Origin: JBBKXJ01 sp037969395
GTDB lineage: Bacteria > Pseudomonadota > Gammaproteobacteria > Pseudomonadales > JAUIET01
DNA: 64,000 bases
Direction of reading: 5' to 3'
NCBI GenBank assembly: GCA_037969395.1
Contig: JBBKXJ010000389.1
Location: 7,176-71,175, forward strand
The notes beneath the pieces were generated by a model. The model was not told the origin of the DNA. It ran no database searches and saw nothing but the letters and a program-made list of their open reading frames with translations. Below, one piece after another: positions 9,040-18,082 of the stretch (positions are counted from its first letter, which is position 1; each line of letters starts with the position of its first letter). The position numbers and the translations under genes were made by a program.

Positions 9040-9621
9040 ATGATTTTTGATGAAATACGAAAAAGTCGGCTGCAGGACAAAATTCGCCATCTGCAAGACC
9101 CGGAACAGTCTGATTCGGCAGTGTTAATAGGCCTTACCGCTGGCGCCGATGCTAAAATTATTTTGACCCGACGGGCCAGCCATATGAATTCACACGCCGG
9201 CGAGGTGGCTTTTCCCGGCGGCAAACGTGAGCCGGATGATTTATCGTTGCTTGCTACCGCATTACGCGAAACCGAAGAGGAAATTGGCCTGCCAGCGGCC
9301 GCGGTCGACGTGGTTTGTGCTTTTCCGCGCATGGTCACCCGGCATGGTTTGTCGGTTACGCCTTTCTTTGGTTTAGTGCCAGAGCAGCCTGTGTTGCTGG
9401 CCAATCCCGCAGAGCTCGATGCCGTGTTTTGCGTGCCGGTAGCCTGGTTGACCGATGCACGCAATTTGAAAATAGATGTGTTTAATACTGCGCAGGGTGA
9501 AGTTCATGTGCCCAGCTTTATTTTTGAAGAGTTTCGCATCTGGGGCTTTACCGCCATGATGCTGTTCGATTTTTTGAACCTGGCTTTCGCGGCAGAGCTG
9601 CGGCGGCCCGGCAAAGGATAG
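9040..9621 (+). CDS. Nudix hydrolase, CoA pyrophosphatase-like
   Basis: 193 residues. LTRRASHMNSHAGEVAFPGGK is the UPF0035/NudL signature preceding the Nudix box. The box itself (GGKREPDD...ALRETEEEIGL) carries the conserved RE..EE.G metal-binding residues near 60-85. Family members hydrolyse CoA and acyl-CoA to phosphopantetheine derivatives and 3',5'-ADP; that substrate is inferred here. No Shine-Dalgarno sequence is evident before the ATG, which is the only usable start in frame. A gamma carbonic anhydrase follows 38 bp downstream. Confidence 0.88.
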   Translation: MIFDEIRKSRLQDKIRHLQDPEQSDSAVLIGLTAGADAKIILTRRASHMNSHAGEVAFPGGKREPDDLSLLATALRETEEEIGLPAAAVDVVCAFPRMVTRHGLSVTPFFGLVPEQPVLLANPAELDAVFCVPVAWLTDARNLKIDVFNTAQGEVHVPSFIFEEFRIWGFTAMMLFDFLNLAFAAELRRPGKG

Positions 9622-9659
9622 TTTGCTTAACACACCCAGGTCACTATGTTGGAGCCACT

Positions 9660-10199
9660 ATGATTTTTAGTTTACAAGACCGCCGCGTGCAACTGAACGG
9701 CGGCCCGCATTTTATCGCCCATAACGCCACTGTGATTGGCAGCGTTACGTTACAAGCCGACGTCAGTATTTGGTACAACGTGGTGATACGCGCCGACCAC
9801 GACGAGATTACTATCGACGCCGGCAGTAACGTACAAGACGGCGCCGTGCTGCATGTTGACCCTGGCCAGCCGCTACATATTGGCAAACGTGTCACAGTAG
9901 GTCACAAGGTAATGCTGCATGGTTGTACCATCGGTGACAATAGCCTGATTGGCATCAACGCCGTGATACTGAACGGAGCTAGCATCGGCAAAAACTGCCT
10001 GATCGGCGCCAACGCTCTGGTGCCGGAAAATGTGGTGATCCCGGACGGCTCACTGGTGCTGGGCTCGCCTGCGCGTGTCAAGCGCGCGCTCAGCGCCGAG
10101 CAGCAAACTGCGTTAGCGCATGGAGCTGAGCATTATGTGCAAAACGCTCAGCTTTTTTTGCAGCACTTGCGCGAGGACAACACGTTTGACGGCCGATAG
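9660..10199 (+). CDS. gamma-class carbonic anhydrase family protein (YrdA-like)
   Basis: 179 residues of left-handed beta-helix hexapeptide repeats. Metal-ligand histidines are visible in the expected places: RADHDEITI, AVLHVDPG and VGHKVMLHGCTIG. IGINAVILNGASIGKNCLIGA and GSPARVKR are family hallmarks. Members form trimers binding zinc or iron; many bacterial YrdA-type proteins show little measured carbonic anhydrase activity, so the reaction is uncertain. GGAG lies 7 nt before the start. Its 3' end overlaps the following DUF1289 gene. Confidence 0.9.
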   Translation: MIFSLQDRRVQLNGGPHFIAHNATVIGSVTLQADVSIWYNVVIRADHDEITIDAGSNVQDGAVLHVDPGQPLHIGKRVTVGHKVMLHGCTIGDNSLIGINAVILNGASIGKNCLIGANALVPENVVIPDGSLVLGSPARVKRALSAEQQTALAHGAEHYVQNAQLFLQHLREDNTFDGR

Positions 10200-10380
10200 A
10201 AGCAGCCCGGTTGCGTCACCGTGCATAAAGAAGTGCACACTGGATGACAACGACGTATGCGTAGGGTGTTTTCGCAGCCTGGAAGAAATCAGAGCGTGGT
10301 CGTTAGCAACCCACGCTGAGCAGCGAAAAATTTTATGCCTGAGTCGGGCGCGCGAATTGGCAAGCGCTATTTGCAGATAG
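10186..10380 (+). CDS. DUF1289 small cysteine-rich protein
   Basis: 64 residues containing SPCIKKCTLDDNDVCVGCFR, the C-x3-C-x8-C-x2-C pattern of DUF1289, probably a metal site; the function is unknown. I chose the TTG at 10186 because GAGGA lies 8 nt upstream and the family motif begins about ten residues later. The longer frame reaching back to 10120 would bury the start deep in the carbonic anhydrase gene. It overlaps that gene by 14 nt. Confidence 0.8.
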   Translation: MTADRSSPVASPCIKKCTLDDNDVCVGCFRSLEEIRAWSLATHAEQRKILCLSRARELASAICR

Positions 10381-10397
10381 AACTGCCTGGAGAGGGG

Positions 10398-11669
10398 TTA
10401 ATCTTCCTCGATTGCTGGCATCGCAATAGCACGCACCTGCTGAATAATTCTACCCTGAGTTTTTAGCACTTCAATACCGTAGGCATCAATCTTCAGCCCT
10501 ACGTTTGCTTCCGGAAACGCTTCCAGCTGTTCGATGACCAGGCCACTGAGCGTTTTTGGCCCATCTACCGGCAGCTCCCAATCCAGCGCTTTGTTTATGT
10601 CGCGAACCGTTGCGGTGCCGTTAATAAGATATGAGCCGTCTGGCTGCGGGAAAACATCATCAGTCGGCTCGGCCATATTAGAGGTAAACTCACCAACTAT
10701 TTCCTCTAATATATCTTCCAGCGTGACCAGGCCCATGATGTCGCCATACTCGTCAACGACCAGACCCATACGCCGTTTGTTCTTCTGAAAGTTAAACATT
10801 TGGGTGTGCAGTGGCGTAGCTTCAGGAACGAAATACGGTTCGCGCATATGGCCTAGCAATGTGTCGCGTTTAAGCACGCCGTTTACCATAAACCGGCTTG
10901 CCAGACGCATGTGTACGATACCTTCAATTTTGTCGAGGTCGCCATTAATCACCGGCACTCGAGTAAAGTCGCACGTGGAAATTCGTTCGATCAGCGTGGC
11001 GTCATCGTCCTCCAGGTTCAGGCAAAACATATCGTTGCGCGGAATCATGATGTCGTCGACGCTGACCTGTTCCAGATCAAGAATATTCAACAGCATGGCC
11101 TGATGGCGGGCGGGGATATGTGGACCCGCTTCGCCGACAATCGTGCGTAGTTCATCGGTGCTTAACTGCTCGTCATTATCTTTATCGAGATCGAGCCCAA
11201 ACAGCTTAAGTATTCTATTGGTGAATATATTAACCAGCCAGATCACCGGGTAGAACAGTTTCATCAACGGTTTCAGCGCTCGGCTCGCCGGAAACGCGAC
11301 TTTTTCGGGGTACATTGCGGCGTACGTTTTTGGTGTGATTTCAGCGAATATCAGCACGACCATGGTGAAAATAACCGTTGCAATGGCAATGCCGGCATCG
11401 CCCAACAGGCGAAAGCCGATGACGGTAACAATAGCCGACGCGGTAAAGTTCACCAGATTGTTGCCGATCAAAATCAGGCTGATCAGGCGGTCAGGATATT
11501 TCAGTAACCGGCTGGCGCGGCGCGCGCCGGCATGGTTGGTTTGTTTGAGGTGTTTCAACCGGTAACGATTCAGCGACATCATGCCGGTTTCGGAGCTCGA
11601 AAAAAAAGCTGATAAAGCAATCAACAGCACTAACAAGCCATACAACAGGCCTAGCGGGGCGTCATTCAA
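10398..11669 (-). CDS. CNNM/CorB-like membrane protein with CBS domains
   Basis: 423 residues. The N-terminal DUF21 domain (about residues 1-190) has four hydrophobic segments, including SAFFSSSETGMMSLNRYRLKH and TVIFTMVVLIFAEITPKTYA. It is followed by a CBS pair (about 200-330) with VDDIMIPRNDM and LVVDEYGDIMGLVTLEDILEEIVGE, and a C-terminal CorC/HlyC domain. This is the architecture of YfjD/CorB, linked to Mg2+/Co2+ export in the inner membrane. It lies next to the CcsA-like gene on the same strand, as in Pseudomonas. Confidence 0.92.
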   Translation of the reverse strand: MNDAPLGLLYGLLVLLIALSAFFSSSETGMMSLNRYRLKHLKQTNHAGARRASRLLKYPDRLISLILIGNNLVNFTASAIVTVIGFRLLGDAGIAIATVIFTMVVLIFAEITPKTYAAMYPEKVAFPASRALKPLMKLFYPVIWLVNIFTNRILKLFGLDLDKDNDEQLSTDELRTIVGEAGPHIPARHQAMLLNILDLEQVSVDDIMIPRNDMFCLNLEDDDATLIERISTCDFTRVPVINGDLDKIEGIVHMRLASRFMVNGVLKRDTLLGHMREPYFVPEATPLHTQMFNFQKNKRRMGLVVDEYGDIMGLVTLEDILEEIVGEFTSNMAEPTDDVFPQPDGSYLINGTATVRDINKALDWELPVDGPKTLSGLVIEQLEAFPEANVGLKIDAYGIEVLKTQGRIIQQVRAIAMPAIEED

Positions 11670-11749
11670 AGAGGGTTTGGCCTCAAGCTATTATTGGGTG
11701 GGAAAGTAATCTTGCAGAAATTCATGTCGCATAGCAAGGTGGGACTCGC

Positions 11750-12559
11750 TCAAGCGCGGTGTAACACTAATTCAAGCACTAATTTGGTGCCAAGATAACC
11801 CAGCATCAGCAACGCAAAACCGATTAAAGTCCAGCGCACGGCAGTTTTGCCGCGCCAACCAAGCCAGGTACGGCCCCACAACAACATGCCGAATATAATC
11901 CAGGCGCTGATTGAAAATGTGGTCTTATGCACCAGATGTTGGGCAAAGATATCTTCCAGAAAGACGCCGCCAGTTAGAATTGACAGGCCCAGCAGAATGA
12001 AGCCGGTCCAGATCAGCTCGAACAGCGTGCGCTCCATGGTCTGAAGTGGCGGCAGGGCGTCAATAAGCCCACGCGTGTGCTTATGCTTGAGTTCGCGCAC
12101 CTGCAAGCCGAGTAAAAGAGCTTGTAGTGCTGCCAGGGCAAGCACGCTGTACGCCAGCATTGAAACCAGAATATGCGCAACAATCCCGTGGTCCAGATCC
12201 TGGCGCGGCGTGTAGTCGCCCTCGAACGCGACGGATATGGCAACCGACAGCGCAGCCATCGGCAGCAGGATTAACAGTAGTCGGTCGATGGGCTCGTGGC
12301 ACAGGTAAGTCAGTAGCGCCATGCAGCAAATAAACCAGAATATAAGCGATGAGATTGGAAAAAAACCGAGGTCAAACCCCAGTGGCGTGGCAATGTTGAG
12401 AAATGTGCTGAGCGTATGCGCGATAATGGCGCAGCCAAGCAGTCCGCCAATAAGTTGCCGCGGCGCGGCCGTCGCAGGCACATTTCGCGCGTAAGTGAGC
12501 AAAATGAATGCCGTCGCGAGATAGGCGAAAATCGCGATGATACTGGCGGTAATTAGCAT
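11750..12559 (-). CDS. CcsA/YpjD-family inner membrane protein
   Basis: 269 residues with about eight hydrophobic segments, starting MLITASIIAIFAYLATAFIL. The conserved histidines of the cytochrome c assembly (CcsA) superfamily occur in VAHILVSMLAYSVLALAALQ and HLVHKTTFSISAWIIFG. Members of this YpjD subgroup sit beside ffh in gammaproteobacteria; their exact role is unsettled. I chose the ATG at 12559. A much longer frame to 12988 runs antisense through ffh with no family similarity, so I reject it. It is divergent from ffh, with starts 73 bp apart. Confidence 0.88.
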   Translation of the reverse strand: MLITASIIAIFAYLATAFILLTYARNVPATAAPRQLIGGLLGCAIIAHTLSTFLNIATPLGFDLGFFPISSLIFWFICCMALLTYLCHEPIDRLLLILLPMAALSVAISVAFEGDYTPRQDLDHGIVAHILVSMLAYSVLALAALQALLLGLQVRELKHKHTRGLIDALPPLQTMERTLFELIWTGFILLGLSILTGGVFLEDIFAQHLVHKTTFSISAWIIFGMLLWGRTWLGWRGKTAVRWTLIGFALLMLGYLGTKLVLELVLHRA

Positions 12560-12632
12560 AGTTCGATTATACGGGCAGCCGTTGCTTCGGTATACTGACG
12601 AACTTCCGATTATGCCAAGAGACGTCTTGAAA

Positions 12633-14003
12633 ATGTTTGAAAACTTAACCGATCGCCTGTCCCACTCCCTGAAAAAAATTTCCGGCCAGGCGCGTTTAAC
12701 TGAAGACAATATTAGCGAGACGTTGCGTGAAGTGCGGCTTGCGCTGCTCGAAGCCGATGTGGCGTTAGCGGCGGTAAAAACCTTTGTCGAGGCGGTTAAA
12801 CAGCGCGCCCTGGGACAGGAGGTCGCCAATAGTCTCAGCCCGGGGCAGGCTTTTCTCAAAATAGTGCAGGCCGAGCTGGAACAGGTTATCGGCGGCACCA
12901 ATCCGGGTCTGGAGTTGGCCGTGCAGCCACCGGCGGTTATTCTGGTTGCCGGTTTGCAGGGTGCCGGTAAAACCACATCAACCGCCAAGCTGGCGCGTTG
13001 GCTGCAGCAGGAGCAAAAAAAGTCAGTATTGCTGGTTAGTGCAGACGTCTATCGTCCCGCTGCCATCAAGCAGTTGGAAACGCTGGCGAGTGAGGTTGGC
13101 GCTAACTTCTTTCCCAGCCAGGCCGACCAACAACCGGTTGAAATTGCCAAAGCCGCCGTCGAGCACGCCAAAGTTAAGTTTTATGACGTGGTAATTGTCG
13201 ATACAGCGGGTCGCTTGCACGTTGATGGCGCGATGATGGACGAGATTAAGGCCGTGCACGCCGCCATTAATCCCGCCGAAACGTTGTTTGTGGTAGACGC
13301 GATGACAGGGCAGGATGCCGCCAACACCGCTAAGGCCTTCGACGCAGCACTGCCGCTGACGGGCGTGATTCTGACCAAGGCCGATGCCGATACGCGCGGC
13401 GGTGCGGCTTTGTCGGTACGCAGCATCACCGGCAAGCCGATCAAGTTCATGGGTGTGGGCGAAAAAGTAGCGGCATTGGAGCCGTTCCACCCGGAACGTA
13501 TTGCGTCGCGCATCCTCGGCATGGGCGACGTCATGTCGCTGATCGAAGACGCCGAACGCAAGATAGACAAGCAAAAAGCCGACCGACTGGCGAAAAAAAT
13601 CCAGAAAGGTAAACGCTTCGACCTCGAAGATTTTCGCGATCAACTACAGCAAATGACCAATATGGGCGGCATTACCAGTATGCTAGACAAGCTGCCCGGA
13701 ATGAGTGGCTTGAGTCAGGCTGCGCAATCGCAAATCGACAATAATATGTTTGGCCAGATGGAAGCTATTATCGGTTCGATGACACCTGGTGAGCGGCGCC
13801 GTCCCGAAGTGCTCAACGGTTCGCGGAAGCGGCGCATCACGCAGGGCTCCGGCACGCAAATTCAGGATCTGAATCGCTTGCTCAAGCAGCATAAGCAAAT
13901 GCAGAAAATGATGAAAAAAATGGGCAGCAAGAAAGGCATGGCCAATATGATGCGTGGTATGAGCGGCATGCTGCCGCCTGGCGGTGGCTTTCCGGGAAGG
14001 TAG
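12633..14003 (+). CDS. ffh: signal recognition particle protein Ffh
   Basis: GTPase that binds signal peptides on nascent chains with 4.5S RNA and docks with FtsY. The 456-residue protein begins MFENLTDRLSHSLKKISG, the standard Ffh N domain. The G domain shows GLQGAGKTTSTAKLA, DTAGRLHVD and LTKADAD. The C-terminal M domain is methionine-rich (MQKMMKKMGSKKGMANMMRG). The ATG at 12633 fits the family; in-frame codons back to 12537 do not. A TATACT hexamer at 12591-12596 may be its -10 box. The ribosomal operon follows. Confidence 0.97.
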   Translation: MFENLTDRLSHSLKKISGQARLTEDNISETLREVRLALLEADVALAAVKTFVEAVKQRALGQEVANSLSPGQAFLKIVQAELEQVIGGTNPGLELAVQPPAVILVAGLQGAGKTTSTAKLARWLQQEQKKSVLLVSADVYRPAAIKQLETLASEVGANFFPSQADQQPVEIAKAAVEHAKVKFYDVVIVDTAGRLHVDGAMMDEIKAVHAAINPAETLFVVDAMTGQDAANTAKAFDAALPLTGVILTKADADTRGGAALSVRSITGKPIKFMGVGEKVAALEPFHPERIASRILGMGDVMSLIEDAERKIDKQKADRLAKKIQKGKRFDLEDFRDQLQQMTNMGGITSMLDKLPGMSGLSQAAQSQIDNNMFGQMEAIIGSMTPGERRRPEVLNGSRKRRITQGSGTQIQDLNRLLKQHKQMQKMMKKMGSKKGMANMMRGMSGMLPPGGGFPGR

Positions 14004-14049
14004 GGCTAACTAATGTGTTAATTGCCAGCACAAGCCCGACATAAAGCGG

Positions 14050-14078
14050 TTTTAAAGCCACAACAATTACCGTACAAT
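14050..14078 (+). promoter_or_regulatory. candidate promoter of the rpsP operon
   Basis: TTTTAA (14050-14055) and TACAAT (14073-14078) are 17 bp apart, about 77 bp before rpsP. The -35 box is weak (3 of 6 consensus bases). The leader before rpsP would be about 70 nt. Confidence 0.4.
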
Positions 14079-14154
14079 GCGGCGCCTTTATAGTAGTGGT
14101 TAACTCAATTCCCAACCGTTAATTACTTCCTGAATAAACAAACAGAGTAACAGC

Positions 14155-14433
14155 ATGGTCATAATACGCCTGTCCCGTGGTGGCGCGAAGAAGCGCCCGT
14201 TTTATCACATTACTGTGGCCGACAGCCGTCGCGCCCGCGATAGCCGTTTCATCGAACGCCTCGGTTTTTACAATCCCGTTGCGCGTGGCAACGAAGAGCG
14301 CCTGCGTCTCGATCAGGAGCGGGTTAAATATTGGGTTGGTCAGGGCGCGCAGCTCTCAACTCGAGTCGCACGCCTGGTCAAAGACGCAGAGCAACAGCCT
14401 GCGCCAGTCGTTGCCGAGGAGCAGGCAGCCTAA
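14155..14433 (+). CDS. rpsP: 30S ribosomal protein S16
   Basis: Small-subunit protein binding 16S rRNA during assembly. 92 residues starting MVIIRLSRGGAKKRPFYHIT, the S16 signature, with DSRRARDSRFIERLGFYNP. The last ~12 residues (PAPVVAEEQAA) are an alanine-rich extension beyond the common 82-residue length. It is the first gene of the conserved rpsP-rimM-trmD-rplS operon. Confidence 0.97.
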   Translation: MVIIRLSRGGAKKRPFYHITVADSRRARDSRFIERLGFYNPVARGNEERLRLDQERVKYWVGQGAQLSTRVARLVKDAEQQPAPVVAEEQAA

Positions 14434-14489
14434 GCAGGTTCGCTGTTATGTTCGACCAATGATTCAGACGATTCCGTCCAACCACTAAT

Positions 14490-15005
14490 ATGAGCAAGCT
14501 GGTGATGGGGCGCATCGTCGGCGCATTTGGCGTACACGGTTGGTTACGGGTGCAGTCTTTTACTGACCCGGCACAGAATCTGAGCGAATATCGCCGCTGG
14601 TATATCGCAGTTGGCAACGATTGGCGCGTGCTTGACACCGACCAGCGACGCTGGCAGGGCGGCCGGCTTATTGTGCATGTAAAAGGCTGTGACGACAGGA
14701 ATCAGGCTCAGGCGTTCGCGCAAAGTGATATCGGTATCGCGAGCGATGAGTTGCCAGGTCTGGCGGCCGAAGAGTTTTATTGGCACCAGCTGCAAGGTCT
14801 GCAGGTATTGGGCGGTGAGGGTGAACTGCTAGGCAAAGTTCAGCGACTGCTTGAGACCGGCGCTAACGACGTGTTAGTTGTTGTAGGTTGTGAAGGCAGC
14901 GTTGACGACAAAGAGCGTTTGATACCGTATCTGCCTGGCCAGGTGGTCAAGCAGGTTGATCTGGCAGAAGGAGCCATACGGGTCGATTGGGATCCGACTT
15001 TTTGA
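14490..15005 (+). CDS. rimM: ribosome maturation factor RimM
   Basis: 16S processing factor that binds S19 during 30S head assembly. 171 residues starting MSKLVMGRIVGAFGVHGWLRV, the RimM N-terminal beta-barrel signature. The PRC-barrel C-terminal part includes EEFYWHQLQGLQVLG and LIPYLPGQVVKQVDL. It sits between rpsP and trmD, 11 bp from the latter, as expected. Confidence 0.96.
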   Translation: MSKLVMGRIVGAFGVHGWLRVQSFTDPAQNLSEYRRWYIAVGNDWRVLDTDQRRWQGGRLIVHVKGCDDRNQAQAFAQSDIGIASDELPGLAAEEFYWHQLQGLQVLGGEGELLGKVQRLLETGANDVLVVVGCEGSVDDKERLIPYLPGQVVKQVDLAEGAIRVDWDPTF

Positions 15006-15016
15006 AAGGATCCTGA

Positions 15017-15754
15017 ATGCACATCTCGGTTGTCACGTTGTTTCCCGAGATGTTTGCTGCAGTGACCGATTACGGCATAAGCGGGCGGGCGCTGCGCCAG
15101 GGCTTACTAACCGTGAACTTGATCGACCTGCGGACGTTTACTGAAGACCGACATCGCACAGTTGACGACAGACCCTACGGCGGCGGTCCCGGCATGGTGC
15201 TTAAGCCAGAGCCGCTGCAGCGAGCAATTCGGCAAGCACGCAGCGACAGCGTCGGCGCGGCTAAAGTGATTTGTTTATCGCCGCAGGGCAGGCCGCTGAA
15301 TCAGCAGGCGTTTGGTGAGTTGAGCAGCGGTGGCCCGCTTATTTTGCTGGCAGGACGCTACGAAGGCTTCGATGAGCGCATTATTGAACAGGAAGTTGAC
15401 GAGCAATGGTCGCTAGGCGACTATGTCTTGTCAGGCGGTGAATTGGCGGCGATGGTAATGATCGACGCAATAGCGCGCTTGTTGCCCGGTGCGTTGGGCG
15501 ATGCGGAATCTGCACAGCAGGACTCTTTTATGCAGGGGCTGTTAGACCATCCGCACTACACGCGGCCGGAACGGTTCGCAGGTCAGGCAGTGCCCGCCGT
15601 GCTAACCAGTGGCAACCATGCCGAGATTAAGCGCTGGCGACTGAAGCAATCGCTTGGTCTGACCTGGAAAAGGCGACCGGATTTATTAGCGACATTAGAG
15701 CTCAACCCGGAACAGGAACAGTTACTGGCCGAATACCAGCGTGAAAAGCATTAA
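15017..15754 (+). CDS. trmD: tRNA (guanine(37)-N1)-methyltransferase
   Basis: SPOUT-class SAM methyltransferase making m1G37, which prevents frameshifting. 245 residues starting MHISVVTLFPEMFAAVTDYG. The trefoil-knot SAM site includes ILLAGRYEGFDERIIEQEVD and LGDYVLSGGELAAMVMIDA. AAAGGA lies 8 nt before the ATG. Third gene of the rpsP operon. Confidence 0.97.
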   Translation: MHISVVTLFPEMFAAVTDYGISGRALRQGLLTVNLIDLRTFTEDRHRTVDDRPYGGGPGMVLKPEPLQRAIRQARSDSVGAAKVICLSPQGRPLNQQAFGELSSGGPLILLAGRYEGFDERIIEQEVDEQWSLGDYVLSGGELAAMVMIDAIARLLPGALGDAESAQQDSFMQGLLDHPHYTRPERFAGQAVPAVLTSGNHAEIKRWRLKQSLGLTWKRRPDLLATLELNPEQEQLLAEYQREKH

Positions 15755-15798
15755 CATTAGAAGCAAACACTTTTTAAGCCAATGATCAGGAGCCCACG

Positions 15799-16155
15799 AT
15801 GAACACCAACAAGATAATTGCCGAGCTGGAAGCAGAGCAAACAGGCAAGGAAATACCAGAGTTTGCGCCGGGCGATAACGTTGTTGTTCAGGTGCGCGTC
15901 AAGGAAGGCACCCGAGAACGCTTACAGGCTTTTGAGGGCGTGGTGATCGGGCGGCGCAATCGCGGGCTTAACTCGGCCTTCACCGTGCGCAAGATTTCCC
16001 ACGGCATTGGTGTGGAGCGTACCTTTCAAACGTATAGCCCGCTGCTGGAAAGCATCAAAGTCAAACGCCGTGGTGCCGTGCGGCAGGCCAAACTTTATTA
16101 TCTGCGTGGCTTAAGCGGCAAAGCTGCGCGCATCAAAGAGAAGCTGGCGAAGTAG
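15799..16155 (+). CDS. rplS: 50S ribosomal protein L19
   Basis: Large-subunit protein at the 30S-50S interface. 118 residues starting MNTNKIIAELEAEQ, with FAPGDNVVVQVRVKEG and ERTFQTYSPLLESIKVKRRG typical of L19. It is the last gene of the operon, followed at once by a strong terminator. A CAGGAG Shine-Dalgarno sequence precedes the start. Confidence 0.97.
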   Translation: MNTNKIIAELEAEQTGKEIPEFAPGDNVVVQVRVKEGTRERLQAFEGVVIGRRNRGLNSAFTVRKISHGIGVERTFQTYSPLLESIKVKRRGAVRQAKLYYLRGLSGKAARIKEKLAK

Positions 16156-16163
16156 TTTGCAAG

Positions 16164-16195
16164 GGGGCGGCTTTGGCCGCCCCTTCCGGTTTTTC
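16164..16195 (+). terminator. rho-independent terminator after rplS
   Basis: A perfect 8-bp stem GGGGCGGC/GCCGCCCC (16164-16171, 16176-16183) with a TTTG loop is followed, after six bases, by TTTTT. It marks the end of the rpsP-rimM-trmD-rplS operon. Confidence 0.85.
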
Positions 16196-16257
16196 TTCTG
16201 CATGCGGCGCTGGCAAAATACAGCAGCAGTAATCAAAAGCCGCCTTGGCTAGCATCA

Positions 16258-17145
16258 ATGCAAGCGACGATTGACCACTATCTGGATGCACTTTGGGTCG
16301 AAAAAGGCCTTAGTCTCAATACCCTGCAAGCCTACCGGCGCGATCTACAGGCTTTTGTAAAGTGGCTGGCGCTGCGCCGCTGCGATTTACTTGGCGCCAG
16401 GCAACAAGATGTTATGGCCTTCTTCGCCCACTGCGCGCAGCAGCGGCAGTCGGCTCGTTCGTCGGCACGTCAGCTTTCCTGCTTGCGCGGTTTTTATCGC
16501 TACCAGCTACGCACAGGCCATATCGCTACCGACCCAACGCTGAATATCGACAGCCCCAAACTGCCGCGGCCGCTGCCCAAATCGCTAACCGAAGCCGACG
16601 TAGAAGCGTTGCTGCAAGCGCCACAGCATGCTGAGAGTACGCTCGAACTGCGCGATAAAGCCATGCTGGAGCTGCTCTACGCCTGTGGACTGCGCGTCAG
16701 TGAGTTGGTCGAACTACAAACGACACAGATTAGTCTTACTCAAGGTGTGGTGCGCGTGCTGGGCAAGGGTAGTAAAGAACGACTGGTACCAATGCATGAT
16801 GAGGCGCAGCGCTGGTTGGAACAATTTTTAAGCAAGGGGCGCGCTGAGCTGCTGAACGGCAAACTGTGCGACGCGGTGTTTCCCAGCCGCCTTGGTAAGG
16901 CGATGACGCGGCAAACCTTCTGGCACCGCATCAAATTGTATGCCGCGCGTGCCACCATCAGTGCTACCTTGTCGCCGCATACTTTGCGGCATGCCTTTGC
17001 AACACATTTGCTAAATCATGGCGCCGACCTGCGCGTTGTACAACTGTTGCTTGGCCACAGCGATTTATCGACTACACAAATTTATACACACATTGCCACT
17101 CAACGATTACACGCGCTGCACGCAGAGCATCATCCGCGCGGTTAG
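16258..17145 (+). CDS. xerD: tyrosine recombinase XerD
   Basis: With XerC it resolves chromosome dimers at dif, activated by FtsK. 295 residues. The core-binding domain at the N-terminus (DHYLDALWVEKGLSLNTLQA) is followed by the catalytic domain. The catalytic residues are visible: R146 in YACGLRVSEL, H241 and R244 in SPHTLRHAFATHLL, H267 in LLGHSDLSTT, and the nucleophile Y276 in IYTHI. XerD rather than XerC is supported by the dsbC neighbour, an arrangement known from many gammaproteobacteria. Confidence 0.94.
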   Translation: MQATIDHYLDALWVEKGLSLNTLQAYRRDLQAFVKWLALRRCDLLGARQQDVMAFFAHCAQQRQSARSSARQLSCLRGFYRYQLRTGHIATDPTLNIDSPKLPRPLPKSLTEADVEALLQAPQHAESTLELRDKAMLELLYACGLRVSELVELQTTQISLTQGVVRVLGKGSKERLVPMHDEAQRWLEQFLSKGRAELLNGKLCDAVFPSRLGKAMTRQTFWHRIKLYAARATISATLSPHTLRHAFATHLLNHGADLRVVQLLLGHSDLSTTQIYTHIATQRLHALHAEHHPRG

Positions 17146-17232
17146 CGATGGCATGCCGGAATGAACCAATCGATAGTAAAAGCGACTAATCGTGACTACA
17201 GTACTATTAACACGAACAACATAGAGGATGTT

Positions 17233-17988
17233 ATGCGAAATATAAAACGTGGTCTGGGCTTGCTGGTTCTGTTGCTGCTGGTGTCAGTTGCGCACGCAGA
17301 GCAGACAGCTACGAATGAAGCGCAGTCAGCGACGCAGGCCATCAAGAAAAGCATCACCGGCGCGCGCCCTGACCTGGTAGTCAACAGCGTGACAGAGAGC
17401 CAGGTCCCGGGTCTTTATCAAGTTAAAATTGTGAACGGTCCCACCCTTTATGCCAGCGCCGACGGTAAGTATTTTATTGCCGGCGATTTGTTTGCAGTAC
17501 GCGCGCAGGAAATTGTCAACCTGGCCGAAGAACAGCGTGAAAAAGATCGTCTGGTTGAGCTGGCTAAGATAAAGTCCAGCGATATGATCATTTTTAAGCC
17601 AGAAACTACCAAAGCCGTGGTCACCGTGTTCACCGATATAGACTGCGGCTATTGCCAGAAGCTGCATCAGGAAGTGCCTGAGTTGAATCGAATGGGTATT
17701 GAAGTGAGATATCTAGCATTTCCACGTGACGGGGTGGGCTCAAAGGGCTATGACAAACTGGTCACTGCATGGTGTGCCAAGGATAACAAAGTATTAACGC
17801 AGCTTAAAAATCGTGAAAATATACCGATGCAAACCTGTGCAGGTAACGCAGTGGCGGCACAGTATGAGTTGGGACAACAGCTAGGCGTGAATGGCACTCC
17901 GGCTTTGATTACAGGTGATGGCAAACTGCTGCCGGGCTATGTGCCGGCTGCTGAGTTGGCGAAAGCGCTGGGTGTGTCTCCCAGCTAA
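17233..17988 (+). CDS. dsbC: thiol:disulfide interchange protein DsbC
   Basis: Periplasmic disulfide isomerase kept reduced by DsbD. 251 residues with a signal peptide (MRNIKRGLGLLVLLLLVSVA, cleaved after AHA), an N-terminal dimerisation domain (about 30-90) and a thioredoxin-fold domain with the CGYC active site at 138-141. GVNGTPALITGDG is the cis-Pro region near the C-terminus. I chose the ATG at 17233, preceded by GAGGATGTT, because the signal peptide begins there; a longer frame from 17161 would add 24 residues before it. It lies between xerD and hom, as in Pseudomonas. Confidence 0.95.
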   Translation: MRNIKRGLGLLVLLLLVSVAHAEQTATNEAQSATQAIKKSITGARPDLVVNSVTESQVPGLYQVKIVNGPTLYASADGKYFIAGDLFAVRAQEIVNLAEEQREKDRLVELAKIKSSDMIIFKPETTKAVVTVFTDIDCGYCQKLHQEVPELNRMGIEVRYLAFPRDGVGSKGYDKLVTAWCAKDNKVLTQLKNRENIPMQTCAGNAVAAQYELGQQLGVNGTPALITGDGKLLPGYVPAAELAKALGVSPS

Positions 17989-18082
17989 TTGATGATACTA
18001 CCTCTATGTCATAGGGTTCGCTGTGCGCACTCGGTATATCTGCGTGGTAAGCACCCAAGCACTTTAAACCGTTAGCGCTAGC

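Noticed and set aside
12560..12988. N-terminal extension of the CcsA-like gene
   Set aside because: It is antisense to ffh, low in family similarity, and the membrane protein has a good start at 12559.
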